A DNA stretch of 40,311 nucleotides, taken from the NCBI GenBank assembly GCA_945861615.1, contig CAMAVH010000008.1, positions 1-40,311 on the forward strand, written 5' to 3'. Position 1 is the stretch's first letter. Each line of letters begins with the position of its first letter. The position numbers and the translations under genes are program-made. Source of the DNA: Rhizobium sp. Q54. GTDB taxonomy: Bacteria > Pseudomonadota > Alphaproteobacteria > SMXQ01. Below, in pieces: positions 16,280 through 25,270 of this stretch. The notes beneath the pieces are model-generated. The model made no database searches. It had not been told where the DNA came from and saw nothing but the letters and a program-made list of their open reading frames with translations.

Positions 16280-17863
16280 TCAGAAATTGAGCGACTGGAC
16301 CTGCACCACGTTGGGGATGGCGCGGACCTTTTCGACGATCACGTCGGTCACCGGCGAGTCGAGCTTGATGAGCGCCACCGCGTCGCCGCCCGAGGCCGTG
16401 CGGCCGAGGTGGAAGGTCGCGATGTTGGCATTGGCCTCGGCCAGGGTGCGGCCGAGATTGCCGATGAAGCCCGGCTTGTCCTTGTTGGTGACGTAGAGCC
16501 TGTTCGCGCCGAGCTCGGCTTCGACCGAGATGCCGTTGACCTCGACGAGGCGCGGCTTGTCGCCGCCGAACAGCGTACCGGCGACCGTGCGCTTGCTGTT
16601 CTCGGTCTCGACCGTGAGACGGATCAGCGACTGGTAGTCGCTGGCGCGCTCATGCTTGGCCTCGGCGACGGCGATGTTCCGTTCGCGTGCGATGACCGGC
16701 GCGTTGACCATGTTCACCGTCTCGGTCTGCGGCGACAGCAGGCCTTTGAGGATGACGGCGGTGAGCGGACGGGTGTTCAACTCGGCGACATGGCCGTCGT
16801 AATCGATGGTGACGGACTTGATGCCGGTTCGGATCAACTGGCCGATCAGGCTGCCGAGCTGTTCGGACAGGGCCATGTAGGGCATCAGCTTCGGCGCATC
16901 TTCCGCCGACACCGACGGCATGTTGAGCGCGTTGACGACGGCGCCGGTCAGCAGGAAGTCGGAGATTTGCTCCGCCACCTGGATGGCGACGTTTTCCTGC
17001 GCCTCGTTGGTCGAGGCGCCGAGGTGCGGCGTGGCGACGACGCGTTCGTCGCCGAAGAAGACGCTTTCCTTGGCCGGCTCGACCGGGAATACGTCGAGCG
17101 CCAGGCCGCCGATCTGGCCCGAATCCAGCGCCGCTTTGACCTCCTCCTCGACGATCAGCTCGCCGCGCGCGCAATTGATGACGCGCACGCCCTTCTTCAT
17201 CTTGGCGATGTTCTTGGCGTTGAGAATGCCGCGCGTCGAATCGGTCAGCGGCACGTGCAGGGTGATGAAATCGGCGCGCTTGAACAGGTCATCGAGTTCG
17301 ACCTTTTCGACGCCGAGATCCTTGGCGCGCTCCGGCGTCAAGTACGGATCATAGGCGACGACCTTCATATGCAGACCGAGCGCGCGGTCGGCGACGATCG
17401 AACCGATATTACCGCAGCCGATGACGCCGAGCGTCTTGGCGAACAGTTCGACGCCCATGAAGCGATTCTTTTCCCACTTGCCGGCCTGGGTCGAGGCGTT
17501 GGCGGCGGGCAGATCGCGCGCCAGCGCGAACATCATGGCGATGGCGTGCTCTGCGGTGGTGATCGAATTGCCGAACGGCGTGTTCATCACAATGATGCCG
17601 CCGGCGGTCGCCTTCGGCACGTCGATGTTGTCGACGCCGATGCCAGCGCGGCCGACGACCTTCAGGCGCTTGGCCGCCTCGATCACCTTGGCGGTGACTT
17701 TGGTGGCGGAGCGCACGGCGAGGCCGTCGTAGTTGCCGATGACGGCGAGCAGTTCGTCGGCCTTCATGCCCGGCTTGTAATCGACGTCGATGCCGCGATT
17801 TTTAAAAATTTCGACGGCCTGCAGGCTGAGGTCGTCGGAGATGAGAACTTTAGGCTTGGACAT
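16280..17863 (-). CDS. serA: D-3-phosphoglycerate dehydrogenase, long form with ACT domain
   Basis: Oxidises 3-phosphoglycerate with NAD, the first committed step of serine synthesis. The 527-residue protein has the D-isomer dehydrogenase core with the NAD loop GCGNIG (149-154), catalytic Arg233 in NCARGE, Glu262 in VFPVEPA and His280 in ATPHLGAS. A middle ASB domain and a C-terminal ACT domain (about 455-527, beginning RLYVTNKDKPGFIGNLG) follow, the type I long form that is often feedback-controlled. The start has AAGGA eight bases upstream. It lies 69 bases after serC in the same transcript and is closed by a strong terminator. Confidence 0.97.
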   Translation of the reverse strand: MSKPKVLISDDLSLQAVEIFKNRGIDVDYKPGMKADELLAVIGNYDGLAVRSATKVTAKVIEAAKRLKVVGRAGIGVDNIDVPKATAGGIIVMNTPFGNSITTAEHAIAMMFALARDLPAANASTQAGKWEKNRFMGVELFAKTLGVIGCGNIGSIVADRALGLHMKVVAYDPYLTPERAKDLGVEKVELDDLFKRADFITLHVPLTDSTRGILNAKNIAKMKKGVRVINCARGELIVEEEVKAALDSGQIGGLALDVFPVEPAKESVFFGDERVVATPHLGASTNEAQENVAIQVAEQISDFLLTGAVVNALNMPSVSAEDAPKLMPYMALSEQLGSLIGQLIRTGIKSVTIDYDGHVAELNTRPLTAVILKGLLSPQTETVNMVNAPVIARERNIAVAEAKHERASDYQSLIRLTVETENSKRTVAGTLFGGDKPRLVEVNGISVEAELGANRLYVTNKDKPGFIGNLGRTLAEANANIATFHLGRTASGGDAVALIKLDSPVTDVIVEKVRAIPNVVQVQSLNF

Positions 17864-17932
17864 GGTGAGTCCTTCCGGATGTCGGAGAATGTCGGGGAAA
17901 AGCGCTGCGAAAAGCGGGCGAGATGCTCCGGC

Positions 17933-19093
17933 TTACGCCGGAGCGAACTCGGCCTTGGCCTGTTCGAAGGCCCAATCGAGCCAGGGGAACAGCGCCTCGA
18001 GATCGGCGGTTTCGATCGTCGCGCCGGCCCAGATGCGCAAGCCTGGCGGCGCGTCGCGATAGCCGTCGATGTCGAAGGCGACGCCTTCCTTCTCGAGCAG
18101 GGCGACGATGCGCTTGGGCACGGCCGCCTGCTTCTCGGCGTCGAGCGCCGCGACCCAGGGGGCCGTGATCTTGAGACAGACCGAGGTGCAGGAGCGGATG
18201 GCGGGATCTTCGGCGAGGAAGCCGACCCAAGGGGTGCGATCGACCCACTTGGCCATGGCGGCGAGGTTGCCCTCGCTGCGGGCGATCAGGCCCTTGAGGC
18301 CGCCGACCTTCTCGGACCAGTTCAGCGCGGCGATCTGGTCTTCGACGGCGATCATGGAGGGCGTGTTGATGGTGTCGCCCTTGAAGATGCCTTCGGCAAG
18401 CTTGTCGCCGGCCTTCATGCGGAAAATCTTCGGCATCGGCCAAGGCGGATTGTAGCTGAGGATGCGCTCGACCGCGCGCGGGCTAAGCACGATCATGCCG
18501 TGCGCCGCCTCGCCGCCGAGGACCTTCTGCCAGGACCAGGTGACGACGTCGAGCTTGGCCCACGGCAGGTCCATGGCGAACACCGCCGAGGTGGCGTCGC
18601 AGATTGTCAGGCCCTTGCGGTCGGCCGCGATCCAGTCGCCGTTGGGCACGCGCACGCCGGAGGTGGTGCCGTTCCAGGTGAAGACGATGTCGTGATCGGG
18701 GCTCGTCGCGGCGAGATCGGCGATCTTGCCGTAGTCGGCCTTCAGGGACTTCACGTCCTTGAGCTTCAATTCTTTGGTGATGTCGCCGACCCAGCCGGCG
18801 CCGAAGCTTTCCCAGGCCAGCACATCGACGGGCAGCGGCCCGAGCATCGACCAGAGCGCCATCTCGACAGCGCCGGTGTCGGACGCCGGGACGATGCCGA
18901 TGCGATAGTCGGCGGGGATACCGAGGATTTTGCGGCTTTGGTCGATGACCTGGGCCAGCTTCGCCTTGCCGTCTTTCGAGCGGTGCGAGCGGCCAACGCA
19001 GGCATCAGCGAGTGCCTGGACGGTCCAACCGGGGAATTTTGCGCAGGGGCCCGAGGAGAAATCGGGATTGGCGGGCCGAGTGGTCGGCTTCAT
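17933..19093 (-). CDS. serC: Phosphoserine aminotransferase (Methanosarcina/alphaproteobacterial type)
   Basis: Transfers an amino group from glutamate to 3-phosphohydroxypyruvate, the second step of serine synthesis; it can also serve pyridoxal phosphate synthesis. The 386-residue protein begins [20 protein letters not shown]. The pyridoxal-phosphate lysine is Lys190 in [15 protein letters not shown]. The block [15 protein letters not shown] and the length mark the variant found in alphaproteobacteria and Methanosarcina, distinct from the E. coli type. ATG 19093 is chosen because AGGA stands 8-9 bases upstream; a GTG at 19108 would lie inside the leader hairpin. It is first in the serC-serA operon, behind the serC leader RNA. 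Confidence 0.95.
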   Translation of the reverse strand: MKPTTRPANPDFSSGPCAKFPGWTVQALADACVGRSHRSKDGKAKLAQVIDQSRKILGIPADYRIGIVPASDTGAVEMALWSMLGPLPVDVLAWESFGAGWVGDITKELKLKDVKSLKADYGKIADLAATSPDHDIVFTWNGTTSGVRVPNGDWIAADRKGLTICDATSAVFAMDLPWAKLDVVTWSWQKVLGGEAAHGMIVLSPRAVERILSYNPPWPMPKIFRMKAGDKLAEGIFKGDTINTPSMIAVEDQIAALNWSEKVGGLKGLIARSEGNLAAMAKWVDRTPWVGFLAEDPAIRSCTSVCLKITAPWVAALDAEKQAAVPKRIVALLEKEGVAFDIDGYRDAPPGLRIWAGATIETADLEALFPWLDWAFEQAKAEFAPA

Positions 19094-19140
19094 ATGGCTA
19101 TTCCTCACAGAATAGTTGCACCCCGTTGGGGGGGTGTGTC
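19094..19140 (-). ncRNA. serC leader RNA motif
   Basis: Directly upstream of serC, two hairpins are visible on the minus strand: CACCCC-CCCAAC-GGGGTG (19136-19119), then CTATTC-TGTGAG-GAATAG (19115-19098), whose last arm covers the ribosome site AGGAAT. This matches the described serC motif (Rfam class of candidate cis-regulatory RNAs upstream of alphaproteobacterial serC-serA operons), in which the final stem overlaps the ribosome-binding site. Its ligand has not been established to my knowledge. Identification is by position and structure read by eye. Confidence 0.75.
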
Positions 19141-19149
19141 CCGCCGCGG

Positions 19150-19178
19150 AAACTAATAGGGTCGCCCGACCCCGTCAA
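19150..19178 (-). promoter_or_regulatory. serC-serA promoter with palindrome between the boxes
   Basis: Minus-strand TTGACG (19178-19173), a 17-base spacer and TAGTTT (19155-19150). The transcript would start just upstream of the leader RNA. The spacer contains a perfect inverted repeat GGGTCG-GG-CGACCC (19172-19159), well placed for a repressor. Confidence 0.55.
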
Positions 19179-19251
19179 CGACCATCGGATGACTCGGCAC
19201 AGGGCAGCCCTGCGCCCGGCGCAGGCCTCCATAAATCGCGAAAAACCGGCT

Positions 19252-20487
19252 TTATTCGTATCTGAGGGCTTCGATGGGGTCGAGTTTGGCGGCGCGGCGG
19301 GCCGGATAGAAGCCGAAGAAAACGCCGATGAAGGCGGAAAAGGCCACGGCGATAACGATGGCCTGCGGCTGAATCAGCATCGGCCAATTGGCGATCTCGG
19401 CGATCAGGATGGAGCCGCCGAGCCCGAGGGTCACACCGATGATGCCGCCGATCAGCGACAGCATCACCGCTTCCATGACGAATTGCGTGAGGATATCGCG
19501 GCCGCGCGCGCCGATCGCCATGCGCAGGCCGATCTCGCGCGTGCGCTCGGTCACCGTCACCAGCATGATGTTCATGATGCCGATGCCGCCGACGATCAGC
19601 GACACGCCCGCCACAGCGGCAAGCAGCAAAGTCATAACGCGCGAAGATTCGGCGCGCGTCTCCATGATCTGCGACAGGTTGCGGATGGTAAAGTCGTCGG
19701 TCTGCGTGCCGCGCAGGCGGTGGCGCTGGCGCAGAAGATCGCGCGAGTCGCGCTCCGCCTCCTCCATCAGGCTGGCGTCGCTGACCTTGATCGCGATGGC
19801 ATGGACGAGGTTTCCGCGCAATTGGCGGTCGCCCAGCACGCGCTTCTTGGCCGTCGACAGCGGGATGACGACGGTGTCGTCCTGGTCGCCGCCGTTGCCC
19901 GTTTCGCCCTTGCGCGCCAGGACGCCGATGACTTCGAGCGGCACGTTCTGCAGGCGCACCATCTGGCCGACCGGATCGCCGCCGGAAAACAGATTTTCCG
20001 CCACGGTCGCGCCGAGCAGCACCACCTTGCCGGCGCCGGCCACCTCTTCCTGCGAGAACAGGCGGCCGATCTCGACGTCCCATTCGCGCGCGTCGAAGAA
20101 CTCCAGGGTCACGCCCTGGATCGACGTCGCCCAGTTGACGTTGCCCGAGACGACCTGGCCCGCCCCGCGCACGGTCGGCGCCGCCGCCAACACGATCGTC
20201 GACAGCTCGCGCTGGAGGGCCTCGGCATCGTCTTCGGTCAGGGTAAAGCGCGTGCCGGTGCCGAGCCGCACGCCGCCTTGCGTGACGCTGCCCGGCGTCA
20301 CCATCAACAGGTTGGAGCCGAGGCTCTTGATCAGTTCGGAGACGCGCGATTCGGCGCCGGCGCCGATGGCGACCATGGCGATAACCGCGCCGACGCCGAT
20401 CACGATGCCGAGCGTGGTGAGCGCGCTGCGCAGCACGTTCACTTTGAGCGACTGGAGCGCCGAGATGAGCGAGTCCATATAGGTCAT
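19252..20487 (-). CDS. MacB-like ABC transporter permease (FtsX domain)
   Basis: Membrane subunit of 411 residues. The arrangement is one N-terminal membrane helix (ALTTLGIVIGVGAVIAMVAI, about 21-40), a large periplasmic MacB-PCD domain (about 50-280) and an FtsX domain with three helices (SLIVGGIGIMNIMLVTVTER, then two more to the C-terminus, ending FYPARRAAKLDPIEALRYE). The REIGLRMAIGAR block after the second helix is typical of MacB/FtsX permeases. Unlike E. coli MacB, the ATPase is a separate gene, 10 bases upstream. This class does mechanical work on periplasmic substrates rather than moving them through the membrane. With the adaptor at 21251-22849 it forms a tripartite system; no TolC-like outer-membrane gene is in the window. 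A GC-rich hairpin (19209-19225) follows the gene but has no T run. Confidence 0.93.
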   Translation of the reverse strand: MTYMDSLISALQSLKVNVLRSALTTLGIVIGVGAVIAMVAIGAGAESRVSELIKSLGSNLLMVTPGSVTQGGVRLGTGTRFTLTEDDAEALQRELSTIVLAAAPTVRGAGQVVSGNVNWATSIQGVTLEFFDAREWDVEIGRLFSQEEVAGAGKVVLLGATVAENLFSGGDPVGQMVRLQNVPLEVIGVLARKGETGNGGDQDDTVVIPLSTAKKRVLGDRQLRGNLVHAIAIKVSDASLMEEAERDSRDLLRQRHRLRGTQTDDFTIRNLSQIMETRAESSRVMTLLLAAVAGVSLIVGGIGIMNIMLVTVTERTREIGLRMAIGARGRDILTQFVMEAVMLSLIGGIIGVTLGLGGSILIAEIANWPMLIQPQAIVIAVAFSAFIGVFFGFYPARRAAKLDPIEALRYE

Positions 20488-20497
20488 GCGCGCATCC

Positions 20498-21241
20498 CTA
20501 TTCCGCCGCCTGCGCGGTCATGCGCGCCAGAACGTCGGCGGCGCGCAGCGGCGCCGCGTTGCGGCTGTCGGAGATGACATGGCCATCGCGCATCCGCACG
20601 ACGCGATGGGCGTACTCGGCCACTTCCGGATCATGCGTGACGATCAGGATGGTGATGCCCTCGTCGTTCAGGCGCTGAAACAGGGCCATGATCTCGACGC
20701 CGGTACGGCTGTCGAGCGCGCCGGTCGGCTCGTCGGCGAGCAGCAGCAAGGGGTCATTGACCAGGGCGCGGGCGATGGCGACGCGCTGCTGCTGGCCGCC
20801 GGACAATTGGGTCGGCCGGTGATGGCCGCGCTCGGCGAGCCCGACGAGCCCCAGCATCTTGACGGCCTTGGCGCGACGCTCGCCGCGCGGCACCCGGCCG
20901 TACATCAGCGGCAGCTCGACGTTCTCTTCGGCGGTCAGACGGGCCAGCAGATTGAAGGATTGAAAGACGAAGCCGATCTTGCGATTGCGCACGTCGGCCA
21001 AGGCGTCTGTCGGCAGACGCGAGACATCCTCGCCGTCGAACAGCAGGCGGCCTGAGGTCGGGCTGTCGAGGCAGCCGACCAGGTTCATGAAGGTGGATTT
21101 GCCAGAGCCGCTCGGGCCCATGACGGCGGTGAATTCGCCTTGGGCGATCGTCAGATCGAGCGGCGTCAGTGCATGCACCACGCCGCCGCCGACATGATAG
21201 TCCTTGGTCAGCGATTCGGTCTGAATGAGCGGCGCGCTCAT
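20498..21241 (-). CDS. MacB-like ABC transporter ATPase
   Basis: Cytoplasmic ATPase of 247 residues in the LolD/MacB/FtsE class. It has Walker [15 protein letters not shown]-loop FVFQSFNLL, signature [16 protein letters not shown], Walker [14 protein letters not shown] and H-loop [13 protein letters not shown]. It pairs with the FtsX-type permease 10 bases downstream and with the membrane-fusion adaptor 9 bases upstream; the three genes clearly form one transcript. The tight spacing and class argue for a MacAB-type exporter rather than lipoprotein sorting, because the LolC/E permease signature is not paired with it and an adaptor is present. Confidence 0.94.
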   Translation of the reverse strand: MSAPLIQTESLTKDYHVGGGVVHALTPLDLTIAQGEFTAVMGPSGSGKSTFMNLVGCLDSPTSGRLLFDGEDVSRLPTDALADVRNRKIGFVFQSFNLLARLTAEENVELPLMYGRVPRGERRAKAVKMLGLVGLAERGHHRPTQLSGGQQQRVAIARALVNDPLLLLADEPTGALDSRTGVEIMALFQRLNDEGITILIVTHDPEVAEYAHRVVRMRDGHVISDSRNAAPLRAADVLARMTAQAAE

Positions 21242-21250
21242 CCCAATGCC

Positions 21251-22849
21251 CTAGAAGCCAACGCGCGGCAGAGCGCTGGTCGTCGCCTTGGCGCCGAAAT
21301 TCATGCCCACGATGATGTCCTGGCCTTCCTTCAGATCGCCGCGCAGCAATTCGGTGAAGCCGCCATCGGTCACGCCGGTGACGACGGGGACCGCCTTGGG
21401 CTTGCCGCCCTCCATCACCCAGACCTGACCGCGCCGCGTCACCGCGGCATCGGCGCGCGCCGCGCGGGCCTCCTGCAGTTTAGTCAATTGAACCGGCGTC
21501 AGGATCGCCGCCACGGCGGTATCGAACTGCCCGCGTAGGCGCTGCGCGTTGGCCCGCAAGGCGCTGTTCGCATCGCCGGCGGAGCCGGCGCCCAGTCCGG
21601 CACCAGGCCCGCCGCCGGCCTGCGGGCGCGCTTGCTGGCGTTGCGCGGCGAGACGTTCGCGCGATTCGGCGACGAGCGCCTTCACCTGCTGCTGCTGGTC
21701 GGCGGTGAGATCGAGCAGACGGGTCAATTGCGCGACGGTGTCGGCTTCGTTGGCCGGCCCCTCGCCGGCCCGCGCGGCCACGCGCTGCGGACCCGCGCCC
21801 GCCGCCGCCACCGGCGCCGACTCCTCGGCGGGTTCGCCCAAAGGCGTCGGCGCGACGCCGACCGGGCGGAAGCGCAAGGCCGCATTGGGAATTTTCAGCA
21901 CATTGGCGCGCTCGTCGATGACGATCCGCACATTGGCGGTCAGGCCGGGCAAGAGGCGCAAGTCGTCATTGTCGGCCGAGACGAGCACGCTGTAGGTGAC
22001 GACGTTCTGAATCGTCGTCGCCGCCTTGCGGATTTGCGACACGGCGCCGATGAAGGTGCGGCCTTGGAAGGAATCGACGGTGAAGCTGGCGCGCTGGCCT
22101 TGGCGGATCCGCCCGACATCGGCTTCGTCGACCCGCACTTCGACCTGCATCTTGTGCAGGTCCTGGGCGATCTTGAACAGCACCGGCGCCGACATCGTCG
22201 CCGCCACCGTCTGGCCGACGTCGACGTCGCGGCTGATCACCGTGCCGTCCACCGGCGCGCGGATGTAGGTGCGATCCAGATCAATCCGCGCCGCGTTGAC
22301 CACGGCCTCCTGCTTCATGACCATGGCTTCGGCATTCTCGACCTGGGCTTGCGCCATGCCGAGTTCCGCCTGGGCCGTGTCGTAGGCCGACTGCGATTTT
22401 TCCAGCGTGGCGGCGGCGGCGTAGCCTTCCTTCGACAGCGCGCGCTGGCGGGTCAGATCTTTCTCGGTATTGGAGAGGCTGGCGCGCGACTTCATCACCG
22501 AGGCTTGCTGCGTCTTCACGCTGGCCTTGGCGAGCGCGAGATCGGCCTCGGCCTGCTTGAGCCGCGCCTCGAAGGTCGCCGGATCGAGACGAGCGATGAG
22601 CTGACCCTGGCGCACTTCGGAATTGAAATCGACGAGCATCTCCTTCACCAGGCCGGAGATCTGGCTGCCGACCTGGACGGTCACGACGGCGGCCAAGGTG
22701 CCACTGGCGGAAACGCCGCTGACGATGGCGCCGCGTTCGATCTTGGCCATGCGATAGGTCGGCGCGTCGCCGCCGCGCGACAGGGCGAAATAGACCGCGC
22801 CGCCGGCCAGCAGGCCGATCACCGGAATCGCGACCAGAAGTTTACGCAT
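21251..22849 (-). CDS. MacA-like periplasmic adaptor with LTxxQ (Spy/CpxP-like) insertion
   Basis: Membrane-fusion adaptor of 532 residues, much longer than MacA (about 370). It has an N-terminal membrane anchor (LLVAIPVIGLLAGGAVYF, 4-21), a lipoyl half-motif GSQISGLVKEMLVDFNSEV, a long alpha hairpin coiled coil (about 90-190), the second lipoyl half TYIRAPVDGTVISRDVDVG, and a beta-barrel region to about 325. An extra segment (about 330-470) follows, with Ala/Gly/Pro linkers around two LTxxQ motifs, LTADQQQQ (381) and LTPVQLTK (450), the hallmark of Spy/CpxP periplasmic chaperones. The membrane-proximal domain then closes the protein. ATG 22849 is chosen because it begins the membrane anchor; AAGG stands 12-13 bases upstream. 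First of three genes in the operon. Confidence 0.9.
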   Translation of the reverse strand: MRKLLVAIPVIGLLAGGAVYFALSRGGDAPTYRMAKIERGAIVSGVSASGTLAAVVTVQVGSQISGLVKEMLVDFNSEVRQGQLIARLDPATFEARLKQAEADLALAKASVKTQQASVMKSRASLSNTEKDLTRQRALSKEGYAAAATLEKSQSAYDTAQAELGMAQAQVENAEAMVMKQEAVVNAARIDLDRTYIRAPVDGTVISRDVDVGQTVAATMSAPVLFKIAQDLHKMQVEVRVDEADVGRIRQGQRASFTVDSFQGRTFIGAVSQIRKAATTIQNVVTYSVLVSADNDDLRLLPGLTANVRIVIDERANVLKIPNAALRFRPVGVAPTPLGEPAEESAPVAAAGAGPQRVAARAGEGPANEADTVAQLTRLLDLTADQQQQVKALVAESRERLAAQRQQARPQAGGGPGAGLGAGSAGDANSALRANAQRLRGQFDTAVAAILTPVQLTKLQEARAARADAAVTRRGQVWVMEGGKPKAVPVVTGVTDGGFTELLRGDLKEGQDIIVGMNFGAKATTSALPRVGF

Positions 22850-22936
22850 CGAATATTGCGCCTTTCGCACCCGCCGGAGCCTCGCCGATCGAAGAACCGG
22901 GGGCCGCTTGGGCGAAACTCTCTCATAGATGCCGGC

Positions 22937-22957
22937 CGCTTGCCACGGCGGCAAGCG
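22937..22957. promoter_or_regulatory. Inverted repeat in the leader of the MacAB-like operon
   Basis: Perfect 8-base arms CGCTTGCC / GGCAAGCG with a 5-base spacer, about 90 bases before the adaptor ATG. Could be an operator or leader hairpin; no clear promoter boxes could be assigned around it in the 196-base gap after thiD. Confidence 0.35.
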
Positions 22958-23045
22958 ACGGAGCGCCTTTAAGGATGAACGTCCAAGCCAGGTTTTACCG
23001 TCGCATCACGGCGAAATTTTGGCGGATTTCCAGGCCATCGAGGGC

Positions 23046-23861
23046 TTAGCCCTTGAACGGGCGGACCGTGTGGCCGTGGTTCAAAGGTCCGTGACCTTGG
23101 CCCAAGCCGGGCGCGGTCTTGATCGCCTGGAGCACATAGGCCCGGGCGCGGCGTACGGCGGCGACCAGACCCAGCTCCTGGGCGATGCCGACGGCGATGG
23201 CCGAGGCCAGGGTGCAGCCGGTGCCGTGGGTATGGCGGCTGTCGATGCGCTTGCTGCGGAAGATCTCGACGCGCGGCTCGCCTTCGACCAGTTCGGCGAG
23301 CAGGTCGGTGACCATCGGGCCCTCGCGGTGGCCGCCCTTCACCAGGACGGCGCGCGGCCCCATCTGCAAGAGGGCGAGCGCGGCGGCCCGCATGTCCTCG
23401 ACGCTGACGATCCGGCGGCCGGTGAGCGCCTCCGCCTCGGGAATGTTCGGCGTCAGCACGGCGGCGCGCGGCAGCAGGCGGCGCTTCAGCACATCGACGG
23501 CGGCGACGTCGAGCAGCGACGAGCCGCCCTTGGCGACCATCACCGGATCGACGACGAGGGGAATCAGCGGGCCATGGCGCTCGAGCGCGCCCACCACGGT
23601 CTCGATCACCTCGGCGTTGTGCAGCATGCCGGTCTTGATGGTGTCGGCGCCGATGTCGCCGAGCGCCAGTTCGATCTGGCGGGCGATGAAGGCGAGCTCG
23701 ACGCCTTCGATGGCGTGAACGCCGGTGGTGTCCTGCGCGGTGAGCGCCGTGATCGCGGTCGCGCCATAGCCGCCGAGCGCGGTGACGGTCTTGAGATCGG
23801 CCTGGATGCCGGCGCCGCCGCCCGAATCCGAGCCGGCGATGATGAGAACGCGGCCCTTCAT
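23046..23861 (-). CDS. thiD: Hydroxymethylpyrimidine/phosphomethylpyrimidine kinase
   Basis: Phosphorylates HMP and HMP-phosphate to supply the pyrimidine half of thiamine. The 271-residue ribokinase-fold protein opens with KGRVLIIAGSDSGGGAGIQAD, typical of ThiD, and ends with the anion-hole/catalytic block SRHTHGTGCTLASAIA. MAKGGSSLLD lies mid-protein, where the family often has MVAKGG. It starts 3 bases after the glmM stop and is the last gene of the long tol-to-thiD cluster, so its expression probably rides on the glmM transcript. No thiamine riboswitch is seen here. Confidence 0.96.
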   Translation of the reverse strand: MKGRVLIIAGSDSGGGAGIQADLKTVTALGGYGATAITALTAQDTTGVHAIEGVELAFIARQIELALGDIGADTIKTGMLHNAEVIETVVGALERHGPLIPLVVDPVMVAKGGSSLLDVAAVDVLKRRLLPRAAVLTPNIPEAEALTGRRIVSVEDMRAAALALLQMGPRAVLVKGGHREGPMVTDLLAELVEGEPRVEIFRSKRIDSRHTHGTGCTLASAIAVGIAQELGLVAAVRRARAYVLQAIKTAPGLGQGHGPLNHGHTVRPFKG

Positions 23862-23864
23862 GGA

Positions 23865-25220
23865 TTATGCAGCCGCCCCGGCGACGCGGGCCACAGCGGC
23901 GACGATGTCGTCGACGACGCGGCCGATCATCGCCTCGTCCTTGCCTTCGGCCATGACGCGGATCAGCGGCTCGGTACCCGACTTGCGGATCAGCAGCCGG
24001 CCGTTGCCGGCGAGCTTGGCCTCGCCGTCGCGGATGGCGCGCTTGACCGTGTCGTCTTCCAAGGGCTGACCACCGCTAAAACGCACGTTCTTCAACAACT
24101 GCGGATAGGGCTTGAACAGACGCGCCACCTGGCTCGCCGGCTTGGCCGCCTCGCGGCAGGCGGCCAGCACCTGCAGGGCGGCGATCAGGCCGTCGCCGGT
24201 GGTGGCGAAATCGCCGAGGATGATATGGCCCGATTGCTCGCCGCCGACGTTGAAGCCGGCCTCGCGCATGCGCTCGACGACATAGCGGTCGCCGACCTGG
24301 GTGCGCTCCAGCGTCATGCCGAGGCTGGCGAGATGCTTTTCCAGGCCGAGGTTCGACATCACGGTGGCGACCACGGTGTTACCGGCGAGCTTGCCGGCGC
24401 GGTGCAGATTGCCGGCCACCAGGGCCATCAACTGGTCGCCGTCGAGCAATTGGCCCTTCTCGTCGCAGGCGACCAGCCGATCGGCGTCGCCGTCGAGCGC
24501 CAGGCCGAGGTCGGCCTTGTGCGCCACGACTTCCTTCATCATCGCCTGCGGATAGGTCGAACCGCAGTCCTTGTTGATATTGAAGCCGTCCGGCGCGACG
24601 CCGAGCGCGATGACCTCGGCGCCCAGTTCGCGCAGCACGGTGGGCGCCACCTTGTAGGCGGCGCCATGGGCGCAATCGACGACGATCTTCATGCCGTCGA
24701 GCGTCAGGCCCTTGGGGAAGGTGTTCTTGACGAATTCGATGTAGCGACCGACGGCGTCTTCCAGGCGCACCGCGCGGCCGAGCTTGTTCGGCGCGGCGAC
24801 CAGGGTCGCGATGTCGCCCGACATGCGCGCCTCGATGCGCGCCTCGACTTCGTCGGACAGCTTGAAGCCGTCCGGCCCGAACAATTTGATGCCGTTGTCC
24901 TCGAAGGGATTGTGCGACGCCGAGATCATCACGCCGAGATCGCAGCGCAAAGACCGCGTCAACATGGCGACGGCGGGGGTGGGCAGCGGGCCGACCAGGG
25001 TCACGTCCATGCCGACCGAGATGAAGCCGGCGGTGAGCGCCGGCTCGATCATATAGCCCGACAGGCGTGTGTCCTTGCCGATAACGACACGGTGGCGGTG
25101 GCCGCCGCGGGTGAATTCGGCGCCGGCCGCCTGGCCGACGGCGAGCGCCACGTCGGCGGTCATCGGCGCTTCGTTGGCCGTGCCGCGGATGCCGTCGGTG
25201 CCGAAATATTTGCGGGTCAT
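23865..25220 (-). CDS. glmM: Phosphoglucosamine mutase
   Basis: Interconverts glucosamine-6-phosphate and glucosamine-1-phosphate for UDP-GlcNAc, peptidoglycan and LPS. The 451-residue length is standard. It begins [14 protein letters not shown], has the phosphoserine loop ISASHNP (Ser102), the metal loop ALDGDADR and the C-terminal phosphate-binding [12 protein letters not shown]. It lies 50 bases downstream of folP and 3 bases upstream of thiD. The folP-glmM neighbourhood is widely conserved in proteobacteria, and ftsH-folP-glmM in this order also occurs in E. coli. Confidence 0.98.
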   Translation of the reverse strand: MTRKYFGTDGIRGTANEAPMTADVALAVGQAAGAEFTRGGHRHRVVIGKDTRLSGYMIEPALTAGFISVGMDVTLVGPLPTPAVAMLTRSLRCDLGVMISASHNPFEDNGIKLFGPDGFKLSDEVEARIEARMSGDIATLVAAPNKLGRAVRLEDAVGRYIEFVKNTFPKGLTLDGMKIVVDCAHGAAYKVAPTVLRELGAEVIALGVAPDGFNINKDCGSTYPQAMMKEVVAHKADLGLALDGDADRLVACDEKGQLLDGDQLMALVAGNLHRAGKLAGNTVVATVMSNLGLEKHLASLGMTLERTQVGDRYVVERMREAGFNVGGEQSGHIILGDFATTGDGLIAALQVLAACREAAKPASQVARLFKPYPQLLKNVRFSGGQPLEDDTVKRAIRDGEAKLAGNGRLLIRKSGTEPLIRVMAEGKDEAMIGRVVDDIVAAVARVAGAAA

Positions 25221-25270
25221 GGGCGGATCAGCCGTTGTGAGTCGAGCGAGGTCGAGATTCTACAACGGAA

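Noticed and set aside
16253..19156. A very long open plus-strand frame (over 900 codons) opposite serA and serC
   Set aside because: It is the mirror of high-GC codon bias in two well-identified minus-strand genes; its composition is rich in Arg, Asp, Gly and His with no family motif. The same applies to long plus frames opposite thiD-glmM (22929-25637), ftsH (26359-28497) and hisZ.
19209..19225. Terminator after the MacB-like permease gene
   Set aside because: CCTGCGC/GCGCAGG is a perfect 7-base stem but has no T run; kept only as a mention because serC has its own promoter downstream of it.
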